From Lasiosphaeris hirsuta (lineage: Eukaryota > Ascomycota > Sordariomycetes > Sordariales > Lasiosphaeriaceae): a DNA stretch of 64,000 nucleotides. Below, piece by piece: positions 56,548 to 64,000 of the stretch. A program made the translations under genes and the position numbers. The stretch is taken from NCBI GenBank assembly GCA_030549175.1, contig JAUKUA010000002.1, forward strand, positions 1,798,001 through 1,862,000. Direction: 5' to 3'. Every line of letters begins with the position of its first letter. Position 1 is the first letter of the stretch. Under the pieces are notes generated by a model that worked only from the letters and a program-made list of their open reading frames with translations, did not search any database and had not been told where the DNA came from.

Positions 56548-59306
56548 TTGCCGTCGATGAGCTCAGTTGCGGATCATGTCTTATCGGCGCTGGAAGCCTT
56601 CCGGGCGTTATCGGAAACGCTGGTGTTCACCGACGGCAGTGAGGACGATGATGGTATCGGGTTGAGCCGCGGCATTTCACTCCCCAGAGTCAACGATGAG
56701 CTAGCGAGATTCAAGGTGTGGGCCGGCAATATTGGCGCGCATCGCTCTGGGAGAAGCTCGCTCGACTACCGTCTCAGAGATGCATCCCACCTCCGCGACC
56801 AGGTCGTCCGATTGCTTGAGGATATATCAGAGTCGCTACAGGATGGTATGGAGACGTCCCAATCCTTGGCCGACGCCAAAGCTAACCGCGTCCAGCAAAC
56901 TCGATATGTCGAGGAGAGCGCACGCCCTGGGACCGAGAGCCAACTCAGGACAGCGACGAACTCACCGCCTCGGAGCCTCCTGGAGACACCGAGTTGTCGC
57001 AGATCTTTGCTGACATTGTGGAAGTGACCGACTGTCTCTTTCGACTCTCAGTCTCAATCCGAAACCCGGCTCCTCACGACCGGTTCAACAAGCTTACTTG
57101 GGCCAGCACGTCGCATTACATAACCCATGATACCAGACACGTCCAAGAGGCCTTCCCTCACGCCCCCGCCGCGCTGTGTGAACGGCTTGGGATGGCCGTA
57201 TCTCGCCGCCGCCAGTATTTTGCATACAGGCAAAAGCATCACGAAAAGCTGGCACGCGGGCTGGAAGAAAACGAAGAGGATGCTGGCGCGGAAAGTACCG
57301 TCGCGTCCTCGATTCCACGGCCGATGAAGATGATAGTCGGCGAACACAATGATCTCGGTGTTCTCGATGAAGACATGACGTCTGAAGCCGGTTGGACCGA
57401 CACAACCTACGGATCTTCTATGGTGACGGGCGACAAGCCCAGAGTCCCGCCATTGCCGAAAGACGCGCACGAACGCCCATTTGAGTGTCCTTTCTGCTAC
57501 ATGATGGTGTCAGCCACAACCACGAGGGCCTGGACGTACGTTGCCGTGCTTGTACATCTCTTAGAAACTAGCTAACCACGAGCTCTGACCGTAGCAAACA
57601 CGTACTTGCCGATCTCCGCCCTTACATCTGCTTGGCACCTGACTGCCGCACACCCAGGGAGGATTACCAGAGCCGCCATGAATGGATGCAACACGCAAAA
57701 AAGACCCATTGGAGATTGTGGAACTGCGCTCTCCGGTGCGGCGAGACGTTTGATTCGCAGACTGACCTGAGGGCGCACGTCGTTGCGTCCCACACCGATG
57801 TGTCGGAGCATTCCCAGTTGGAGACACTGGTCAACATGAGCGAGGTGCCAAAGCCCCTCAACACCGCCCAGCAATGTCCTCTCTGCCATGACAGCATTTC
57901 CACCATCAAACAATACGCTCGCCATGTAGGTCGCCACCAAAAGGAATTAGCACTCTTTGCCTTGCCAAGGTTCGACGACGGCGACGTGGACACCGATGCG
58001 GAGCAGGAACAAGACTCGGTGAAAAGTAATACCTCGAGCGAACTGAGCGAGCCAAACACAGCGCAGAAGGAAGAGTTGTTTCGCTGTCCCCGAAGCAGCT
58101 CAGGCTGCGGTCCCGAGTTACGTTTTACTCTGCATGATCTCAGAAATCATCTCGCATTACACCACCCTGTGGACCACCTTGTGGAAGAAGTTGATGAAAC
58201 GGGCCGCAAATTATCAATTAATACACAAATTCAGGACTCGGAGGACTGGAGGGCCGGGATGGCTTCACCAGACGGATACCCAAACGATGTGCATCAACTA
58301 TCCCAAGTTGACGAAACGACTCCACTTGAGCAAAGTCCTCAAGATGTGGATCCAGATATATCATACTCATTGCTCGCCCACAACCAACTATCCCAATTCG
58401 GAGAGGGACTACAGCAGCTACAGCAACTGCAACAGCAGCAGAAGGAGCGGCAGACTGCCAGTATGCGAATGGCACTCATGAGAGACACCTCCCCCGACGG
58501 ACCGATGGGTACCACAGACCCTGCCCAAGATGCCCCAAGCGTAAACCCCTTGGATATTATGAAACCAACGACGGGCGCTGAAACCGCCTGGAAAACGTCC
58601 CAGGAAATAACAAGACTTGAGCAACACCCCCCCGAGTTGGAACAGAACATGAACGATGAGTTAGTTGACATGGAATATGAGCGCTACAACTCAGGCTACG
58701 ACTTTAGCCAACCTGGATCAGACGAAGACTACCCAACCCCCCCGGCTGTTTCCTCAACTCCTTATGACACAGCATTGACCCAACACACTCAGTCACCAAG
58801 TCCAAGAACGGATGCAGGAGAATACGGAGGCGTGGCAAGTGAGGGAACAATACAACCGAGTCCCCAAACCTTTCCATGCAACGAATGTCATCGAGTTTTC
58901 GACCAGATTCACAAACTGAAGTGAGCAAAAAGACTAGCCCGCGTGATATTTTTCTCGAGTCTGGCTAACAAATGCCTTCAGTCATCATAAGCGGTATCAC
59001 GACAGGCCTCATGAGTGCGTACATCCGGGCTGTGGGATGAAGTTTGGCACGAAAACCCACCATGACCGACATATGAATGACAAACACAACAAACCGAAAA
59101 GGTTTTACTGCACACAAGCAGAATGTCCATATTCCAAGAAAGGGGGGAAGTCTTTTCCAAGAAAAGACAATTGGAGGAGACATATGGTGAATAAGCATCG
59201 AATTACTCCCTCCTACGAACCTGAGGCAGTTCTGGTCGTCGACGGAATGGAGGTGGATTGGGAACCGCAGGGACAAGCCGACACTATAATGGGAGGCGGC
59301 ACCTAG
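56548..59306 (+). CDS. Large C2H2 zinc-finger protein with conserved fungal N-terminal domain
   Basis: Four exons (56548-56845, 56896-57535, 57595-58920, 58982-59306) give 862 residues; introns of 50, 59 and 61 nt fit in phase, with gctaac branch points. The N-terminal helical domain carries the family signature ARFKVWAGNIGAHRSGRSSL + DYRLRDASHLRDQ, then SQIFADIVEVTDCLFRLSVS + IRNPAPHDRF and SRRRQYFAYRQKHHEKLARG. C2H2-like fingers follow at FECPFCYMMVS, KHVLADLRPYICLAPDC, EWMQHAKKTHWRLWNCALRC and QQCPLCHDSISTIKQYARHV. A Gln/Asp-rich disordered linker of about 280 residues leads to a last trio: FPCNECHRVFDQIHKLNHHK, CVHPGCGMKFGTKTHHDRHM and CTQAECPYSKKGG..DNWRRHMVNKH. In many fungi this N-terminal type is paired with NLR-like or STAND-type neighbours, as here. 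DNA targets unknown. The start may be Met 56548 or 56557. Confidence 0.9.
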
Positions 59307-59432
59307 GGGTCCAACCTCATGAGATTAGGCAAAAACTTTGAAGATTTCCAGCTGTTTAGTGACATTCATTACCAGGTATATATACCCAGTTCGCGCCCCC
59401 GAGCTCTTCCATTCCCTCAGTGTCTTTACCCG

Positions 59433-59864
59433 CTATCTCCGCCGCAGATATCTAATAACCTCCTCCCCAAAGAACACAACCAAAACAGCCAACAGCACCC
59501 ACGGAATCACGTGACCTATCCAGCCCCCGAGGATATACATCAACATCCACATAAGCTTCCACAAGCACCCCAATGCGCTCTTCCCAAAACACACTTTATG
59601 CATCGGGTCTCTCAACAGCAACTTGTGAACTGCACACACAGCAAGGAACCCTCGGTAACCGTAGTATACCGCCAAAATCGCTGCCACGGTATCTCGAAAT
59701 GTGATGAGGTCCGGATTCTGAATTTTGAAGGAGATCTCATACAGAACCGAGTTGTAAAAGGCGGGTCGTCTCTGTCTCGCTCTGTGTTCTCTGTAGTCGG
59801 CAACCTCGTTGGCTGCCGAAGGGTGGTGCCGGGCGGCAGGATCGAGGCCCATGTTGGCGTGCAT
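59433..59864 (-). CDS. Small membrane protein, function unknown
   Basis: 143 residues: a basic N-terminus (HRARQRRPAFYNSVLYEI), an amphipathic middle with AAILAVYYGYRGFLAVCAVH, and a strongly hydrophobic C-terminal half (WKLMWMLMYILGGWIGHVIP, WVLLAVLVVFFGEE), giving two to three membrane segments, then a basic RYLRRR tail. No family recognised. A 5' exon could exist upstream (agtgtgacgccatgc context at 59870) but is not needed. The antisense frame of 230 codons (59319-60011) looks less protein-like. Confidence 0.55.
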   Translation of the reverse strand: MHANMGLDPAARHHPSAANEVADYREHRARQRRPAFYNSVLYEISFKIQNPDLITFRDTVAAILAVYYGYRGFLAVCAVHKLLLRDPMHKVCFGKSALGCLWKLMWMLMYILGGWIGHVIPWVLLAVLVVFFGEEVIRYLRRR

Positions 59865-61766
59865 GGCGTCACACTACGAGTGTCTGTGAGTGTGGCGGTA
59901 TCTATGTACACTGTCGTTGTTAGTTTACTGGTGGTGGCAGAACTTGTAACAAGAAAAGTTGGAACTCACAAGCGGCCGTTGGCTTATGGTATCAGAGCTA
60001 CCTGCAATTAAAGAAGGAAGAACCGAGGGATCGCCATAATACGGATCGCTAGGTGGTTTTTTTGGTTTTTTTTTTCTTTCTTTTTTTGCGCTCAGAAATC
60101 GGGTGGATTATCTTGTCGTTTACGGCACTGGCCCTTTCCCGGCTCGTGCCTGGGTGGAAGGATGGGATGATTCACATCCCCCTGAAGCCTGGATAGGCAT
60201 CCGCGCTTTGCCACATATTTACATGTCTGGATGGATCTGACAGGGGTCTGTGGTTGGTTGGCGACACTATTATCATTTATCGCCTGGCATGTTGGCAGTT
60301 CGACATGCAGTCTCCCCTGACTTATAAAATTTGAGAGCCTGCAATGGGAGCGATTCCCAGGTTCATTTGAGATATAAACCAGTCCGTGAGCATCCATACT
60401 TATAACTTGGAATTCTTTCCCGCGCCTGAGATCCACTATTGCTTGGTTGTGCACCTTAGGGTGTTCGACTCTGATTATAGGCAGGCACTTGTGTCATTTG
60501 CCCAACACCTCACCACGAACCAAGTGGGTTCTGCCTGGACGAGGCATAGCCGAAGCCACCAATTGGCGGGCATCCTGCACAAAAAATGACCAACGACTCG
60601 GACCGAAAGCAGTGTTCAAAGTAAAATACATAGGTATATTTGCCGGCAAGGCATGAAACATTTGAAAACATCATACCCCTGAGTTCTAGGTTCTTTTGGA
60701 TCGACTCATTTTTTGCTGAAAGATGGCAGCAAATGGATTACTTGACCAAAGCGCCTTCAAACCCTTCTACCATTCGATGAGAAGAGATATTGTGATGCAA
60801 AAAAAGGGGTTTCATAGCTGAACCACTTCATGTTTGGTAACGTGCAGATGCACATGAAAACCCAACCGCATCTTGGTCTTTGCCGCCAAAATCATGCGGA
60901 CGAATGCCGAAGTGCTTGCCACACTGCCTTCCCTTGAAATATTCCAGGTCCCAATCCGATCGAAGGTACCAGTACATAAGGTAGCGGCATGTGCCATTAT
61001 CAGAAAGTGAAAACGTCGGCAAAACTCACGACAAGCCATCTGCGGCGGAGGGATCTCTCACTGCAGCCAAGGGAACAACAATAGGTCGCGTTACCGTTCA
61101 AGCGCTTCTGCTCAGCACCAACAGTCGTGTCTTGATCTACCAAACAGCATCTGCCCTCAGCCAAACCTTCAACAGTATCAATGCGAATGGAAAGCTCCGG
61201 CTTCTTGAGCCAAAGGATGTCGAAGCTCCAGACGGAGAGGAGATTCAGCAAAAGCCATTCTCCGAGCTCTCTGCCATAGCCCAGCGCTTCCTCGGCTGCC
61301 ACCGAGATTGGAGGTAGTGAGCACAAGGTCCGGAGGCACTACTTTTTGCCCAAAGATTGGTTGAATACATTGAGCAGTGCAGCCGGTGGTCTTCAAACAG
61401 GGCGTGCTACTTGTCCCAAGGAATGGTGATGTGGCTGTTTTGAGGTATAGCAAGGGGATTTACTGAGTTCAAAAGACGTGAAAACCAAGTCAGTAAATCT
61501 TATCTGCCTTGGGTATTAAAGTAGAACGGCTTTATATTGCCCAAGGTTAGTTCATTGGCTCAGAGGTCATCTACAACTCTGATAAAGGGGTTTCACGGCG
61601 GGGCCAGCATTTAAGCGTGGGGCGCAGTCGACTGGGCCGTGATCCTTCACTGCCACGCCATGACGGATTGGAGAAATACGAGAGGGGCCTCAGAATTCAG
61701 TAAATACTTTGGCAATATTTTATCGAGTCTCCTCGGTGTCGGGCCCGGCGCACTACCTCTGTCGCC
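59865..61766. other. Intergenic, no gene seen
   Basis: A T-rich tract (tttttttggttttttttttc..) lies at 60056-60085. Open frames up to 120 codons occur, none with family character. The segment from 61480 is presumably promoter DNA for the next gene. Confidence 0.45.
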
Positions 61767-63873
61767 ATGTCGCACGACTCGAGCGCACGCCTCATCATGG
61801 GCCGCCCGTCATCGCTAATGTTCTCGCTGTTGCTGTTGCGAGCCGGCCGGGAACGGAATGACTCGGAAGTCTCCAGCAATCATGTGCGCGTAAAGGCAAA
61901 AACGACACTCTTCCAGGGCATCGCTGCCGATTTGAGGTCCGCATCCTGGCTGAGCATAGGCCTGTGGTCGGTATTCTTCATCTGGACGTCGGCTCTTTTC
62001 TTCCTCTCGGCCATATTTCTGCCGCTCTACCTACAACAGCCCTTCAATGACCTCCGCTCATCGGCCTGCCTTCCCGATGATTCTTTCGACATGTCCGGGG
62101 ACAGGTACGATCCCTGGCAGGCAGATGGCTTCTTCCAAATAACCATCGGCTTTGGTTCACTCACCTTTACGCAAGCAAAGGTGATTGATCTGGTCTGGGA
62201 CATCGTAAGCAATTGCAGCTCCTGATTTCCCTTTGAACAAGCTGCGAGGTTTTAACCTGAAGCTGCCACCAGGTCGTTGGACGGGTCGGGCAAGCTCTGC
62301 TCGCATTTCACTTTTGGAAAGCCGTGTCTGTTCACGTCAAAAACTCAATGTACAAGAGTCCCGTCACTTACAACATGTATTGGACCGCCTTTATAGATGC
62401 ACAGCCTTCCTTCTTATCCACTTGCCGCGTCATCCGCGACTCTGCTACCCAGAAATCAAAGCGATCCAGGGCAGCTATGGCATTTATTGCTATTGGCATG
62501 TCCTTTGTCCTTGCATTTCCAACACTGGCTAGCTCCATGACAGGCTACAGTGGGCGAAGCCAATCCTTCGTTACCGATGCCCAAGGCAACTTGATATCAT
62601 ACACGGCATTCACCCCAGTCGCATACATTATTCGCGATGGGGAGCGCATCAACTTTACTTCCAACTACGTGGTCCCATTTTCCTCCAGGATCTACCATTG
62701 TACGAGAACCCAACTCTAGATTTCAAGAGTAGTAGTATTGTTCTTTCAATGTGAAGCTAACAAGTGCGCTGTCAGTGACTTGGGGTCACGATATTGAGGC
62801 ATACGGACAGCCAAACTACCTTTACAGCTGTGCGAAGAACTGGGATGACGGCACCGAGTGCGGATTATCCCAGGATGTGTCTGAATGTACGTCTGCCCAG
62901 CAACATCCTTGTGTCTTTGCCATGACACGTGAGAGAATGCGGCTAAACATGACCTTGGCTCAGATGTGAAGGCATATGGCTTCTACGGGTTGGATGCGAC
63001 AGGCGGTAAGGCGAACGATGTCGTAACGCAATGGGCGGGAGGTTCCATCCCGAAACCCGCTCTGAATATCTCAGCCTTTTATTTCCCTCGGGAAACATCA
63101 TTTTACGGTCGAGATTATATCGACCCACGAATAAACAAAAGACCCTACGCTGACCCTCGAAACATCCAACTTACCGTCCTCGGGGAAAATTCGACGACCT
63201 ACTCCCTTGATTACGTCCGAGCAAATGGGAGCTGCCAGCCTCTAGGGGTCAGTCTGAAGCCCTTCACCCTTCCACATTGTCTTGTCTTTTCAACTGACAA
63301 GAATGCCAGACGTATAAATGGGGCTTCTCATTCGTGCAACTCTTTATCGTGTTGATTATTCTCCTCCTTTGGACGGTTGGGACATGTACAATGTGGCTCA
63401 AAGCCCACCTCACACTTCTCCGACGGGCTGATGGTGAGGTTCCTAACAAATACAACGCATCCCTTGTCTTGGCTGCGCGGATGAGGTCGGACCTCAAAAT
63501 CGGCATTACAAGACAGTTGACAAACCAAGAGCTCGATGGCGTCATCAAAGAACACACCGGAGGAAGGATAGACATGCAGGAAGCTATCCCTGTCCAAGAC
63601 TTTGATCTCCGGAGGGGGTTGTGGGGTTGGGTCAAAGCTAACAAGTGGTGGTCAGCGCTGCTTGTGAGTTTGGCATTGGTTCTGGTGGCGGGTTGGATCA
63701 TAGGCTTTTACATCCTCTGGATTCCAATAATGATCTTCCTCTCGGCCATCTGCCTCACACTGGCTGTTGGAAGGACTACGAAGAGCCGGCTCTTCTTTGC
63801 CGCTTGTGGCGCGGTGCTCGCGGCTATCGTAAGCGTCATCATACTGTGTACCATAATATGGTCTGAAAGATAA
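61767..63873 (+). CDS. Fungal multi-pass membrane protein, possibly frameshifted
   Basis: Exons: 61767-62204, 62273-about 62733, 62776-62886, 62964-63247, 63310-63873. Introns (68, about 42, 77 and 62 nt) are supported by phase and by continuity, e.g. LVWDI|VVGRVGQALLAFHFWK, SE|YVKAYGFYGL and QPLG|TYKWGFSFVQLF. About 615 residues: a first helix pair (SIGLWSVFFIWTSALFFLSA), a short extracellular loop, AMAFIAIGMSFVLAFPTLAS, a large loop with N-glycosylation sites, FVQLFIVLIILLLWTVGTC, and a C-terminal hydrophobic bundle (WWSALLVSLALVLVAGWIIG, IFLSAICLTLAVG, LAAIVSVIILCTII). I know the family only as fungal integral membrane proteins of unknown function. Near 62680-62690 the frame must shift by one to join NYVVPFSS to DLPLYENPTLDFKSS, and no intron explains that, so the copy may be broken or the base call wrong. 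Confidence 0.75.
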
Positions 63874-64000
63874 GTTTAGTGGTATTGGAATCGAAAACAG
63901 TTAACATATGCCATGATCTGCAATGGTCCCTCCCCTTGTCCCCTCCTACCTATGATGGCCACATATTGTCGTCGATGGCAGATGAAAGAAAAGGCGGTAA
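63874..64000. other. Window end, 3' flank
   Basis: This is the downstream flank of the membrane-protein gene. No feature is seen. Confidence 0.5.

Overview
The window reads as nuclear DNA of a filamentous ascomycete, most like a Sordariomycete. Genes are split by short introns (about 40-90 nt; one of 206 nt) with GTRNGT-type donors and CTRAC/CTAAC branch points. The gene families are typically fungal: HET, GH76, GH5, GT31, CYP65-like P450, a DUF7580 protein with a STAND-type N-terminus, a large C2H2 protein and an HSPA12-type HSP70. Very TA-rich, repeat-damaged islands look like RIP. Genus cannot be decided from sequence alone.

Layout. 0.2-1.9 kb: an intact HET-domain gene. 2.5-6.1 kb: a gene-free, TA-rich repeat island with a MITE-like inverted repeat, a 534-bp tandem duplication and a piece that resembles a LINE endonuclease. 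7.4-8.3 kb: broken coding remnants. 8.5-9.2 kb: a secreted glyoxalase-like protein. 10.6-19.1 kb: a gene graveyard holding a long decayed NO VEIN/sacsin-like HSP90-fold ATPase, a decayed HET gene, a truncated HET gene on the other strand and a further HET-like scrap. 19.6-23.9 kb: an alpha/beta hydrolase, an SDR dehydrogenase and a decayed Baeyer-Villiger-type monooxygenase. 24.3-25.2 kb: an orphan coiled-coil protein. 25.4 kb: a damaged tRNA-Pro-like gene. 25.6-27.9 kb: a nine-exon HSP70-like gene. 29.1-30.9 kb: a long coiled-coil protein. 31.3-32.5 kb: a cysteine-rich single-pass membrane protein. 33.8-34.5 kb: a small secreted protein. 35.9-37.4 kb: GH76 (DFG5/DCW1-like). 38.8-40.5 kb: a cytochrome P450. 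40.7 kb: a tRNA-Met-like gene with an 8-nt deletion. 41.5-42.4 kb: a decayed secreted-protein gene. 44.3-46.0 kb: GT31 glycosyltransferase. 47.1-48.5 kb: GH5 endoglucanase. 50.6-51.2 kb: an orphan gene with a minisatellite upstream. 52.7-54.5 kb: mitochondrial D-lactate dehydrogenase. 54.5-59.3 kb: a divergent pair, a DUF7580 protein and a C2H2 zinc-finger protein. 59.4-59.9 kb: a small membrane protein. 61.8-63.9 kb: a large fungal multi-pass membrane protein.

Two themes stand out. First, the window is rich in families tied to fungal self/non-self recognition and NLR-type signalling: HET domains, the NO VEIN-like ATPase, HSPA12-type HSP70 and the STAND-type N-terminal protein. About half of these are decayed. 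The decay in the GC-rich graveyard is mainly indels and frameshifts, unlike the TA-rich repeat island. Second, hydrolase + SDR + Baeyer-Villiger monooxygenase is the enzyme logic for oxidising an alcohol to a ketone, the ketone to an ester, and cleaving the ester; here the central oxidase is broken. Splice models were built by hand from reading frame, splice-site and family-continuity arguments. No database search was run.
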